A DNA stretch of 58,817 nt, from NCBI RefSeq assembly GCF_006346335.1, contig NZ_VDMC01000015.1:1-58817 (forward strand). Direction: 5' to 3'. Under the pieces are notes generated by a model. It saw only the letters and a list, made by a program, of their open reading frames with translations. It was not told where the DNA came from and ran no database searches. Source of the DNA: Aequorivita sinensis (GTDB taxonomy: Bacteria; Bacteroidota; Bacteroidia; Flavobacteriales; Flavobacteriaceae). Of this stretch, positions 27,783-35,724 are shown piece after piece. Position 1 is the first letter of the stretch. Each line of letters opens with the position of its first letter. A program made the position numbers and the translations under genes.

Positions 27783-28958
27783 ATGAACTATATTCTTTTC
27801 GACGGAAACGTCCGCAATCAACTTTTACCATTTACTTTTACCCGACCAGTAGCCGATATCCGAGTTGGAATTTTAACCATTCGTGAAAAATGGGAGCATT
27901 ATTTAGGTTTTACTACAACAACAGTAACTGAAGATTATCTTTCAGATAAATATCCGTTTTTAGAGTTAGATAAGAACATTTTTATAAACGCTTCTTTTCT
28001 GCCTTCACAAAATTTAGTGAATATTATTAAAAATTTAGAGGAGAATCAAGCCGTATTTTTTGATGATGAACCGCTTGCTTTTTTCACTTCGGATGGTCAA
28101 GAAGTAGATTTTAATACCTATGACGTTATCCAATACGAGCACAAAGATGTGTTACGAATTGAAAACACTTGGGATATCTTTTCTAAAAATGGCGAAGCGA
28201 TAAAACGCGATTTTGAAATGCTAACGGAAGGAAGACAATCACAACCAATCCCGGATGGCGTTTGGGCAAAAAATCCAGAGAATATTTTTATTGAAGAAGG
28301 AGCAAAAGTTGAGTTTTGTACACTAAATGCATCTAATGGTCCTATATATATAGGTAAAGAAGCCGAAATCATGGAAGGTTCGTTAGTTCGTGGTCCCTTT
28401 GCACTTTGCGAACACGCGACTTTAAAAATGGGCGCTAAAATATATTCAGATACAACTATAGGTCCACATAGTAAAGTGGGAGGTGAGGTGAGTAACTCAG
28501 TAATTTTCGGTTTTTCAAATAAAGGTCACGACGGGTTTTTAGGTAATGCTGTTTTAGGAGAGTGGTGTAATTTAGGTGCCGATACTAATAATTCAAATTT
28601 AAAGAATAATTACGCTGAAGTTCGTCTATGGAATTACGAAACAGAAGGATTTGCAAAAACAGGGTTGCAATTTTGTGGTTTAATGATGGGGGATCACAGT
28701 AAATGTGGTATCAATACAATGTTTAACACAGGAACTGTTGTAGGTGTAAGTGCAAATATTTTTGGCAGTGGATTTCCACGAAATTTTGTGCCAAGTTTTA
28801 GTTGGGGTGGAAGCAGTGGTTTTACAACTTATAAAACAAGTAAAGCTTTTGAAGTAGCTAAAGTAGTAATGAGTCGTAGAAATATTGAGTTTACTGAAAC
28901 AGATGAAAAAATATTAGAACACGTATTTGAAGAAACAGCAAAGTGGAGAAAGGATTAA
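27783..28958 (+). CDS. Alternative bacterial GlmU (sugar-1-phosphate nucleotidyltransferase/acetyltransferase)
   Basis: A 391-residue two-domain protein: an N-terminal nucleotidyltransferase-like part with LLPFTFTRPVADIRVGILTI (about 14-33), and a C-terminal left-handed beta-helix (about 180-350) of hexapeptide repeats. It matches the alternative GlmU family (TIGR03991) of Bacteroidota, thought to make UDP-GlcNAc from glucosamine-1-phosphate in place of classical GlmU. UDP-GlcNAc feeds peptidoglycan and LPS. Helix block GHDGFLGNAVLGEWCNLGADTNN precedes a second LGA-like block near NTMFNTGTVVG. The stop overlaps the convergent gene at 28955 by 4 bases. Confidence 0.87.
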   Translation: MNYILFDGNVRNQLLPFTFTRPVADIRVGILTIREKWEHYLGFTTTTVTEDYLSDKYPFLELDKNIFINASFLPSQNLVNIIKNLEENQAVFFDDEPLAFFTSDGQEVDFNTYDVIQYEHKDVLRIENTWDIFSKNGEAIKRDFEMLTEGRQSQPIPDGVWAKNPENIFIEEGAKVEFCTLNASNGPIYIGKEAEIMEGSLVRGPFALCEHATLKMGAKIYSDTTIGPHSKVGGEVSNSVIFGFSNKGHDGFLGNAVLGEWCNLGADTNNSNLKNNYAEVRLWNYETEGFAKTGLQFCGLMMGDHSKCGINTMFNTGTVVGVSANIFGSGFPRNFVPSFSWGGSSGFTTYKTSKAFEVAKVVMSRRNIEFTETDEKILEHVFEETAKWRKD

Positions 28959-29230
28959 TAATAAAATAAGAAGTAAATAATTGCACTTAATATTATAGTC
29001 ATTACGCCGCCAAAGATCACAATTAACCGTTTTTGGCGGCGTAATTCGTTTTCTTTTAATTGCTGTTTAAAAGCCACAAACTGAGCAGGAGACATTTTTT
29101 TATGATCTACAATTTTCTTTGAGTTAGAACTTTTAGAATCAACATCTTTTTCAAAGTAACTTTTTCGTTTGACGAGCTGCTTCGCATTATTGCGAATAGA
29201 TTGAATCATCCCTGAACTTCCAAATCCCAT
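28955..29230 (-). CDS. Small tail-anchored membrane protein, family not recognised
   Basis: A 91-residue protein: polar, basic first two thirds (RNNAKQLVKRKSYFEK, KKMSPAQFVAFKQQLKENEL) predicted helical and possibly coiled, then basic RRQKR and a single C-terminal membrane helix (about 68-90) ending in FYY, so it should be anchored by its tail with the N-terminus in the cytoplasm. It starts on the base after the stop of the oligopeptide-binding lipoprotein gene (29231), so it is in the same operon. I know no function; conserved unnamed proteins of this design occur beside SBP genes in flavobacteria. Confidence 0.78.
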   Translation of the reverse strand: MGFGSSGMIQSIRNNAKQLVKRKSYFEKDVDSKSSNSKKIVDHKKMSPAQFVAFKQQLKENELRRQKRLIVIFGGVMTIILSAIIYFLFYY

Positions 29231-30850
29231 TTACTTTTCTTTTTTGACCTTTTTTAAAATTAAAAAGTTCTGAGGATTAATGCCTAAACCAGAAACTTTA
29301 TTATTTACAAAACGTACAGCCATATCGTAGAACAACGGCACTACAGGTGCTTCCTCAACTATAATGGAGTCCATTTTTGTGTAAAGTAGTTTGCGTTCGT
29401 CAATATTTGAAACAGAAAGTGAGTTTACATAAAGACTATCGTACACTTCATTTTTAAAGTGCATATAATTTGGCCCATTAGGTGTGAAGTTTTGGCTGTA
29501 AAAAAGCGATAAATAGTTTTCAGCATCAGGATAATCTGCAATCCAACTACCTCGGAAAATATCAAGTTCTCCACTGCTTCTCATTTGTCTAAGGGTGGAA
29601 GGAGGCATCACATCTATGGTTACGCTTATCCCAATTTTCTCTAATTCCCGTTGAACGTATTCACATATATCAAGATATTGACTGTTTGTACCAATGGTTA
29701 TTTCAGGTTTAGAATCGCCGGTTTCTGTTTTGTACTGTTCTATTAATTGTTTTGCTTTTTCAGGTTGGTAAGTATATCCTTTTATTTCTTCATAACCTGG
29801 TAGCCCTTTTGGGATAAAACCGTGAATGGCAGGAATACCCATTCCGTTTCGTAAATAGGTAACCATTTTTTCACGGTCGAAACCGTAATTTATGGCTTGG
29901 CGTAAGGCTTTGTTTTGTATTTCGGTTGTTTTGCTCCCTAGAAAAATACCTAAGTATTCTGTATTTAAATATGGCCCCGTAATCATGTAAGCCATATCGC
30001 TATATTTTGACTGCAGTTTTCCTTCGGTAGTTAATAACTCATCTTTATAGCTTCCATCTAAACCGGAGATAAAATCTAATTTACCTTGAGCAAATTGCAA
30101 GAATTCACTTTGTTTATCGGGAAGAAATGTAATTGCAACAGCTTCAAGATAAGGGAGTCTTTCTCCATTTTTATCACGCTCGAAATAAAGCGGGTTTTTA
30201 GTAAAAACTAATTTTACATTTTCTTCCCACATCTTAAATTGAAAAGGACCGGTGCCTACAGGATTTCTTCTAAATTCATTTCCGTAATACTCTACAGCTT
30301 CTCTAGGGACTACAGAACAATAGCGCATTGAAAGCAATCCAAGAAATGCAGGAAATGGTTTTTTTAAACTTATTATTAGAGTTGAGTCGTTTTCAGCTTT
30401 ATAACTTTTTACGTTATTCATAACCCAGCTTCCAGAAGAGGCAACGCTTTCATCCAACAGTCTATCGAAGCTATAAACAAAATCCTCAGCTACTACTTTT
30501 CTTGTATAGCTCTTTGAATTTTGGGTTCCTTCTTGTGCAAAAGCTCTATTCTGATGAAAATAAACATCTGTACGAAGGTGGAAAGTATAGGTGTTGGTTG
30601 AATCGTCAATAGTCCAACGCTTTGCAATGTCGGGTTTAATATTTAATGAATCATCTAGTTGTACTAAGCCATTGTAAAGTTGATTATCTGGCCAAATTGC
30701 TTGCGGATTACGAGCAAAAGCAGGATCTAAAGTGGGAATGTTTCCGTGTTCATTATAGCGAAATACAAGATGATCACGTTCTGTTTCTGCTTTATTTTGG
30801 CAAGAAAGAATTGAAAATATAATTGTAAAAAATAAGAGAGCTCTAATCAT
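29231..30850 (-). CDS. Oligopeptide-type ABC substrate-binding lipoprotein
   Basis: A 539-residue family 5 extracellular solute-binding protein (DppA/OppA type). Signal with lipobox LSC (Cys at about 17), then the family opening GNIPTLDPAFARNPQA, LYNGLVQLDD and TYTFHLRTDVYFHQN, and the later block NKALRQAINYGFDREKM. It should bind peptides or similar ligands at the membrane. No permease or ATPase genes are adjacent, so either these are elsewhere or the protein acts alone. The next gene (tail-anchored protein) begins with no gap. Confidence 0.88.
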   Translation of the reverse strand: MIRALLFFTIIFSILSCQNKAETERDHLVFRYNEHGNIPTLDPAFARNPQAIWPDNQLYNGLVQLDDSLNIKPDIAKRWTIDDSTNTYTFHLRTDVYFHQNRAFAQEGTQNSKSYTRKVVAEDFVYSFDRLLDESVASSGSWVMNNVKSYKAENDSTLIISLKKPFPAFLGLLSMRYCSVVPREAVEYYGNEFRRNPVGTGPFQFKMWEENVKLVFTKNPLYFERDKNGERLPYLEAVAITFLPDKQSEFLQFAQGKLDFISGLDGSYKDELLTTEGKLQSKYSDMAYMITGPYLNTEYLGIFLGSKTTEIQNKALRQAINYGFDREKMVTYLRNGMGIPAIHGFIPKGLPGYEEIKGYTYQPEKAKQLIEQYKTETGDSKPEITIGTNSQYLDICEYVQRELEKIGISVTIDVMPPSTLRQMRSSGELDIFRGSWIADYPDAENYLSLFYSQNFTPNGPNYMHFKNEVYDSLYVNSLSVSNIDERKLLYTKMDSIIVEEAPVVPLFYDMAVRFVNNKVSGLGINPQNFLILKKVKKEK

Positions 30851-30898
30851 AACTAAATGTCACCATGAATGCACGAATATAGATGTTTATTGCCTTTT

Positions 30899-31116
30899 TT
30901 AGGGATTAAAATGGGAGAAATCAAAGTGGTGTTTAAGATTTGATTGAAGAATAGAATTTTCTGATGTATTAAATGCGACTGAGTCTGCAGCTTTTTTTAA
31001 TTCAATTTTAAGATTTAAATCCACTTTTTTGCAAATGCTTCTGCTATTGTGTTCCTTTCTTCACCTAAAGTAATTGCTCTTTTCTAAACATCAAGGTTTT
31101 CAAATCTAAAGCTCAT
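30899..31116 (-). pseudogene. Decayed four-helix-bundle protein gene (S23/TIGR02436-like)
   Basis: Reading leftwards from ATG 31116 the frame gives MSFRFENLDV, then an in-frame TAG where the family has Trp, then KRAITLGEERNTIAEAFAK. A shift in the A6 run near 31020 is needed to continue as KVDLNLKIELKKAADSVAFN and TSENSILQSN to a stop at 30899. The family pattern (FRFEDLxVWQKAI, LSSQLKRAADSVALNIAEG) is matched on both sides of the lesion. So this is a gene remnant with one nonsense codon, one frameshift and a lost C-terminus. Members of this family also occur as inserts in 23S rRNA genes, but this one is free-standing. Confidence 0.75.
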
Positions 31117-31220
31117 GAACTTGCTTTTTGCAAATATAACTCAGCTTTGTGTACACAATTAAACCTAAAATCATCCTTCAACCCCCGCATCCATCATCTA
31201 CTAATTAAAACAGAATACCG

Positions 31221-31228
31221 TATATTTG
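31221..31228 (+). promoter_or_regulatory. mtaB promoter -7 box
   Basis: TATATTTG, a perfect -7 match, 14 nt before ATG 31243. It lies inside the longest open frame, so the real start is at 31243 or 31246. No TTG at the -33 spacing. Confidence 0.7.
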
Positions 31229-31245
31229 CCGTAATAATTTTCATG

Positions 31246-32604
31246 ATGGAAAAAAATAAGAAAGTCGCCTTCTACACCCTAGGTTGTAAATTAAATTTCA
31301 GCGAAACTTCTACTATTGCGAGAGGTTTTGAAGGGGAAGGATTTGAACGTGTAGATTTTTCAGAAAAAGCTGATATCTATGTGATTAATACTTGTAGTGT
31401 AACTGAAAATGCAGATAAGCGTTTTAAAACCATTGTAAAACAAGCGCAGAAAGTTAATCCGGATGCATTTGTTGCTGCGATAGGGTGTTACGCACAACTT
31501 AAACCACACGAATTGGCCGATGTTGATGGTGTGGATTTGGTTTTGGGAGCTACTGAAAAGTTTAAATTAACATCATATTTAAACGATCTTTTATCGCGTC
31601 CAGAGCGCAGTAGGGGTGCGGGTGAAGTGCATTCATGCGAAATTGAAGAGGCAGATTTTTATGTGGGATCTTATTCTATTGGAGATAGAACTCGTGCTTT
31701 TTTGAAAGTTCAAGATGGGTGTGATTATAAATGTACGTATTGTACAATTCCTTTAGCTAGAGGGATTTCAAGAAGTGATACTTTAGAAAACGTTTTAAAG
31801 AATGCTTTTGAAATTTCACAACAAGGAATTAAAGAAATTGTTTTAACTGGAGTAAATATTGGGGATTACGGGAAAGGTGAGTTTGGAAATAAAAAACACG
31901 AACACACATTTTTAGATCTCGTAAAGGCATTAGATGAGGTAGAAGGGATTGAAAGACTGCGAATTTCTTCTATAGAGCCGAACTTACTTAAGAATGAAAC
32001 TATTGAGTTTGTTTCAAAATCGAGAACTTTTGTACCTCATTTTCATATACCGCTTCAAAGTGGAAGCAATGATATTTTAAAGCTTATGCGTCGTAGGTAT
32101 ATGCGTGAGTTATATACTGAAAGAGTGTCAAAGATTCGCGAAGTTATGCCAGATGCTTGTATTGGTGTTGATGTTATTGTTGGTTTCCCAGGAGAAACAG
32201 ATGAGCGATTTTTAGAAACGTACCACTTCCTAAACAATTTGGATATCTCGTATTTACACGTTTTTACTTATTCTGAAAGGGATAATACTCCTGCTGCCGA
32301 AATGGAAGGTGTTGTACCTAAAAAGGTGAGAAATAAGCGCAGTAAAATGTTGCGAGGTCTTTCAGCTAAGAAGAGAAGAGCATTTTATGAAAGCCAGCTT
32401 GGGACTACGCACACCGTACTTTTTGAAGGAGAAAATAAAGAAGGCTATATTCATGGGTTTACTGAAAACTACGTAAAAGTAAAAGCACCATGGACTCCTG
32501 AATTGGTAAATACATTACAAGAAATCACACTAACAAAAATTGATGAAGATGGATTAGTGAGGTTTGAGAATGTTGTACATGAAGTTGCAAATACAACACT
32601 TTAA
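31246..32604 (+). CDS. mtaB: tRNA t6A37 methylthiotransferase MtaB
   Basis: Converts t6A37 to ms2t6A37 in tRNAs reading ANN codons; a radical-SAM enzyme with two Fe-S clusters. N-terminal UPF0004 domain with FYTLGCKLNFSET and INTCSVTENAD, radical-SAM motif CDYKCTYC (Cys159, 163, 166), IPLQSGSNDILKLMRRRY, and a C-terminal TRAM domain. 452 residues from this start. Two adjacent ATGs (31243, 31246) are possible. A GC-rich segment (31594-31622, encoding SRPERSRGAG) appears to be an in-frame insertion before GEVHSCEIEEADF, where relatives are shorter. Terminator at 32641. Confidence 0.94.
   Translation: MEKNKKVAFYTLGCKLNFSETSTIARGFEGEGFERVDFSEKADIYVINTCSVTENADKRFKTIVKQAQKVNPDAFVAAIGCYAQLKPHELADVDGVDLVLGATEKFKLTSYLNDLLSRPERSRGAGEVHSCEIEEADFYVGSYSIGDRTRAFLKVQDGCDYKCTYCTIPLARGISRSDTLENVLKNAFEISQQGIKEIVLTGVNIGDYGKGEFGNKKHEHTFLDLVKALDEVEGIERLRISSIEPNLLKNETIEFVSKSRTFVPHFHIPLQSGSNDILKLMRRRYMRELYTERVSKIREVMPDACIGVDVIVGFPGETDERFLETYHFLNNLDISYLHVFTYSERDNTPAAEMEGVVPKKVRNKRSKMLRGLSAKKRRAFYESQLGTTHTVLFEGENKEGYIHGFTENYVKVKAPWTPELVNTLQEITLTKIDEDGLVRFENVVHEVANTTL
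31594..31622 (+). repeat. GC-rich in-frame insertion inside mtaB
   Basis: Twenty-nine bases with about 21 G or C in an AT-rich gene, using codons (cgt, cgc, agg, gcg) unlike those around it, encoding SRPERSRGAG at the loop between the UPF0004 and radical-SAM domains. The RPERSR string is one I associate with translated short interspersed repeats in flavobacterial genomes. The reading frame is kept. No second copy was seen in this window. Confidence 0.6.
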
Positions 32605-32640
32605 GACATTTAAATTTCTAAATTGGAATATAATAAAAAG

Positions 32641-32675
32641 AGTTGCGCTAGCATTTTTAAAACGCTAGCGCAACT
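32641..32675. terminator. Bidirectional terminator between mtaB and the GNAT-like gene
   Basis: A 12-bp perfect stem AGTTGCGCTAGC / GCTAGCGCAACT with an 11-nt loop. T tract to the right and A tract to the left, so it can stop transcripts from both convergent genes. Confidence 0.93.
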
Positions 32676-32688
32676 TTTTTTATTCGGG

Positions 32689-32988
32689 TTATATATTAAT
32701 TCCTACAGGAAGTAATGATTTGTATTTTCTACGATTTTTACGCATAAATCCAACAATCTCAGGGCTTGTAGGCACTAAGCTTATTTCTCTGTCTTTTACT
32801 TCTTTAAAAACAGCTTCAATAAAAACTTCACGATACCCTTTTTCTTCTAACTCTTGAGGCATTTCGTATTTTGTTAGGAATATTTTTCGGTCTTGAAGTG
32901 CGTATTCAATACGCGCCATTTTGCCTTCGATTTCAAGTTCAAATTGTCTTAAAAATTCGTTGTCGGTAATTGCTACATCTTCAGTCAT
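32689..32988 (-). CDS. Small GNAT-like N-acetyltransferase (CG-type)
   Basis: A 99-residue protein: FELEIEGKMARIEYALQDRK, then FLTKYEMPQELEEKGYREVF (strand-helix region where short GNATs have TEVPxxxxGKGI), then PTSPEIVGFMRKNRRKYKSL. This resembles the roughly 95-residue single-domain GNAT family (Acetyltransf_CG). The pantetheine loop G-x-G motif is poor (EEKGYREVF), so activity is uncertain. Monocistronic, convergent with mtaB. The substrate is unknown. Confidence 0.72.
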   Translation of the reverse strand: MTEDVAITDNEFLRQFELEIEGKMARIEYALQDRKIFLTKYEMPQELEEKGYREVFIEAVFKEVKDREISLVPTSPEIVGFMRKNRRKYKSLLPVGINI

Positions 32989-33169
32989 ACAGAGTTATTT
33001 AAGTATTATATCAAGAATTATTATGTTTGTTAAATATCTTTACCACCACAAATCACAGAATAGAATGAGGTTTTAATAAAATCTTATTTAAGTTGGTTAG
33101 AGTTGTTTTCAAAGTAACCTATTGTAAGAAATATAATTAGTTTAACAGATCCTTCGCAAGAATGATAAA

Positions 33170-33200
33170 TTGGTATGTGTAAATTTACGAAATATCTTTG
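33170..33200 (+). promoter_or_regulatory. Promoter of the alpha/beta hydrolase gene
   Basis: TTG (33170-33172), 20 nt, TATCTTTG (33193-33200): close to the phylum consensus. It overlaps the beginning of the longest reading frame, supporting ATG 33230 as the true start. Confidence 0.75.
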
Positions 33201-33229
33201 GGCTTTACCATTTTCTTCTTAAAAGACTT

Positions 33230-33889
33230 ATGAGTTATCAAAAAAATCACATTTATTTTGTTCCAGGAATGGCCGCTGGAGCCGAAATCTTCAAAAACCT
33301 TACATTTCCGGATAATTATGAAACACACGTATTGGAGTGGCTTATTCCTGAGAAAGAGGAATCGCTAGCAGATTATGCTAAGAGGATGGCTAGTCGTATT
33401 AAAGTGCCAGATGCGATTCTTATTGGTGTTTCTTTTGGAGGAGTAGTGGTGCAAGAAATGTGCAGTTTCTACACTCCTAAAAAAATAATAATAATATCTA
33501 GTGTTAAAACAAGCAAAGAACTTCCGCGTAGAATGAAATTGGCTAGTCTAACAAAAGCTTATAAATTAATTCCTACAAGTTTAGTGTTAAGTGTAGATGA
33601 TCTAACAAAACTCTCTGTAGGTCCAAAATCTAAAAAACGATTAACGCTTTACCAAGAATATCTTCACGTTCGAGATAAGCGATATTTAGATTGGGCATTA
33701 GAAAAAATGATTACGTGGGATAACACAGAGGCAAGAGAAGGGATTATTCATATTCACGGTGAAAAAGACCCTGTGTTTCCTATTAAATATATCAATGGCT
33801 CAATTATTATTAAGGGGGGAACTCATATTATGATATTAAATAAAGCAAGAAAAATATCAAAAATACTCTACGAACTTATTAAAGAATAA
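33230..33889 (+). CDS. Alpha/beta hydrolase
   Basis: A 219-residue hydrolase without signal peptide, so cytoplasmic. Nucleophile elbow GVSFGG with Ser68; probable acid Asp180 in HGEKDPVFP; His199 in GGTHIMIL. The triad is complete. The oxyanion strand region is YFVPGMAAGAE. The substrate cannot be told. The 20 codons upstream (from 33170) belong to promoter sequence. It precedes the lytic transglycosylase gene by 59 nt. Confidence 0.85.
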   Translation: MSYQKNHIYFVPGMAAGAEIFKNLTFPDNYETHVLEWLIPEKEESLADYAKRMASRIKVPDAILIGVSFGGVVVQEMCSFYTPKKIIIISSVKTSKELPRRMKLASLTKAYKLIPTSLVLSVDDLTKLSVGPKSKKRLTLYQEYLHVRDKRYLDWALEKMITWDNTEAREGIIHIHGEKDPVFPIKYINGSIIIKGGTHIMILNKARKISKILYELIKE

Positions 33890-33948
33890 TAGATTCTTAT
33901 TTTCTGAAGGTTTCTTATTTCAGTATCTTTAACGAAAATTATAACATT

Positions 33949-34869
33949 ATGAAATTGATTAGTAAAATAGGTTTAGGAGTTGTGATTTTAGCAGTAAGTG
34001 CTGTTAGTATCAATGCTGTTCAAGACGCTCAAACAGATGAAGGTTTAGAGAAAAAGATAATAAATGATTACAATGTTTATGCATTGCCAATTCCAGAAAA
34101 ATTGGATTTTGCAGGAGAAGAAGTTCCTTTACACAATCCTGATATTCGAGAAAGAATAGATAGAGAATTACTTGTGAACGCATATTGGCAATCTAATGGT
34201 TTGTTGCTCTTTAAAAGAGCAAATAAGTATTTCCCGTTACTTGAACCATTATTGGAAAAGTATGGATTACCGGATGACTTTAAATATTTAGCAGTAGCTG
34301 AAAGTGCTTTGGAGTATAAGAGTTCTCCTGCTGGCGCTAGTGGTATTTGGCACTTTATGAAAGGTACAGGTTTGGAATATGGACTTGAAATTAACGATTA
34401 CGTGGATGAGCGTTACAATTTAGAAAAAGCTACTATGGTTGCAGCAGAATACCTTAAAAAGTCTAAAAAACGTTTTGGGAGTTGGACTATGGCAGCTGCA
34501 TCTTATAACGCAGGTGTAGGAGGAATGAATAAGCAAATTAACAGACAGAAAGAAACTAGTTACTACGACTTGCTGTTAAACGATGAAACGAGTAGATATG
34601 TGTTTAGGATAATTGCTATCAAAGAAATTATGAGTAACCCTAAGAAGTATGGATTCAATTTTAGAGAAAAGGATTTATATCAAACGATTCCCACTTACAA
34701 AGTAATGGTTGATACTCCAGTTGAAGATTGGGCTGAATGGGTTAAGCCTTATGGTATTAATTATAAAATTTTGAAAATTCACAATCCTTGGCTTAGAGAT
34801 ACATATTTAAAAAACGCTTCAGGAAAAGAATATTTTGTTGAAATTCCCGAAAATGGTTATTATCAATAA
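33949..34869 (+). CDS. Lytic transglycosylase (SLT/MltD-type)
   Basis: Cleaves peptidoglycan between MurNAc and GlcNAc with formation of 1,6-anhydro-MurNAc. The 306-residue protein has an N-terminal hydrophobic signal (about 7-24), catalytic Glu118 in VAESALEYKSSPAGASGIW, then the SLT motifs FMKGTGLEYGL and AAASYNAGVGGMNKQI, so the fold is intact. No LysM domain follows; the last 80 residues are a small extra domain. Periplasmic or membrane-bound. Together with MurQ it belongs to wall turnover. It ends at a terminator shared with the convergent gene. Confidence 0.9.
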   Translation: MKLISKIGLGVVILAVSAVSINAVQDAQTDEGLEKKIINDYNVYALPIPEKLDFAGEEVPLHNPDIRERIDRELLVNAYWQSNGLLLFKRANKYFPLLEPLLEKYGLPDDFKYLAVAESALEYKSSPAGASGIWHFMKGTGLEYGLEINDYVDERYNLEKATMVAAEYLKKSKKRFGSWTMAAASYNAGVGGMNKQINRQKETSYYDLLLNDETSRYVFRIIAIKEIMSNPKKYGFNFREKDLYQTIPTYKVMVDTPVEDWAEWVKPYGINYKILKIHNPWLRDTYLKNASGKEYFVEIPENGYYQ

Positions 34870-34895
34870 CATCAATAAGTAGTAAAACTAAAAGG

Positions 34896-34920
34896 AACCC
34901 GTAAAATAACTTTACGGGTT
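34896..34920. terminator. Bidirectional terminator between lytic transglycosylase and thioredoxin-like genes
   Basis: Stem AACCCGTAAA / TTTACGGGTT, 5-nt loop, flanked by A's and T's. The right arm overlaps the last codons of the minus-strand gene ending at 34912. Confidence 0.87.
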
Positions 34921-35619
34921 TTCTTTTACCACTAATTGTTGATTATCTTCAACATTGAAATTTTTAAGTAGGGTAATTCCGTTTAAGAATGAATTAAAAT
35001 TTAGTTGATAAGAAATCTCATATTTTTCATTGTAGGGGTGGAGTGTACCTCTACGAACATCGACTATGCGTTTATTTTTGTCCATAAAAAATGAAGTAGG
35101 GAAGCCTAAACTGTGCTTCATTACTTCAATAATATGGTTGTTCGTGTTTTCTTTTTCGTCTATATATATGATGTTTATATTTTTTGAGTACGCTTTTGCA
35201 ACCTTGCGGACATTTTCTTTTGAATCCCAAAACAGAATAACAAAATCAATAGTGTTTTTGTTTTCTTCAGCGATTTCATTCAATGCAGGGATTTCACCTG
35301 AACCAGGTATACACCAAGAAGCATAAGTCATTAAAAACATTGGTTTTTCGAACTTATGAAGTTGAGTTTTCCTTCCCGATAATTTTCTAACCTTAAAGTT
35401 GTCTAAATAGCTACCGGTAACTACGTGCTTTATGAGGGAGTCAAATAAGAAGTCCGCACGTTTAAAATCCTGATCGTAATACGCTTTTTCGGAATTTTTC
35501 GTGTATTTTTTAATGTTCTTTCCAATCGCTTCAGATAAATAGGTGTGTTGCTCAACCTGTGATTGTGCGAAGAAAGAAAATAAAAAGAGGAGATATAGTA
35601 GATTTCTACCCATAAGCAT
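34912..35619 (-). CDS. TlpA/thioredoxin-like protein lacking the second active-site cysteine
   Basis: A secreted thioredoxin-fold protein, 235 residues: signal peptide 1-21 (FAQSQ), a helical N-region, then the thioredoxin core with FLMTYASWCIPGSGEIPALNEI and the cis-Pro block GFPTSFFMDKNKRI. The active site reads W-C-I-P-G where TlpA-like proteins have W-C-x-P-C: Cys103 remains and the resolving Cys is Gly. So it cannot run a normal dithiol cycle. Two ATGs (35619, 35613) are possible starts. Function is unknown; a role as a thiol binder is possible. Confidence 0.85.
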   Translation of the reverse strand: MLMGRNLLYLLFLFSFFAQSQVEQHTYLSEAIGKNIKKYTKNSEKAYYDQDFKRADFLFDSLIKHVVTGSYLDNFKVRKLSGRKTQLHKFEKPMFLMTYASWCIPGSGEIPALNEIAEENKNTIDFVILFWDSKENVRKVAKAYSKNINIIYIDEKENTNNHIIEVMKHSLGFPTSFFMDKNKRIVDVRRGTLHPYNEKYEISYQLNFNSFLNGITLLKNFNVEDNQQLVVKENP

Positions 35620-35724
35620 TTGCTTTGCTTAAAGGTAATGAAAAAATAAAGTTTTAACAATATAATTGAGTTAAGTTCATTTATATTGTTAAAACTTAAA
35701 AGTAGTTTGTTTGCTTGTGAGGGT

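Noticed and set aside
31147-31245. Longer start for MtaB
   Set aside because: The region contains the TATATTTG box and non-family residues.
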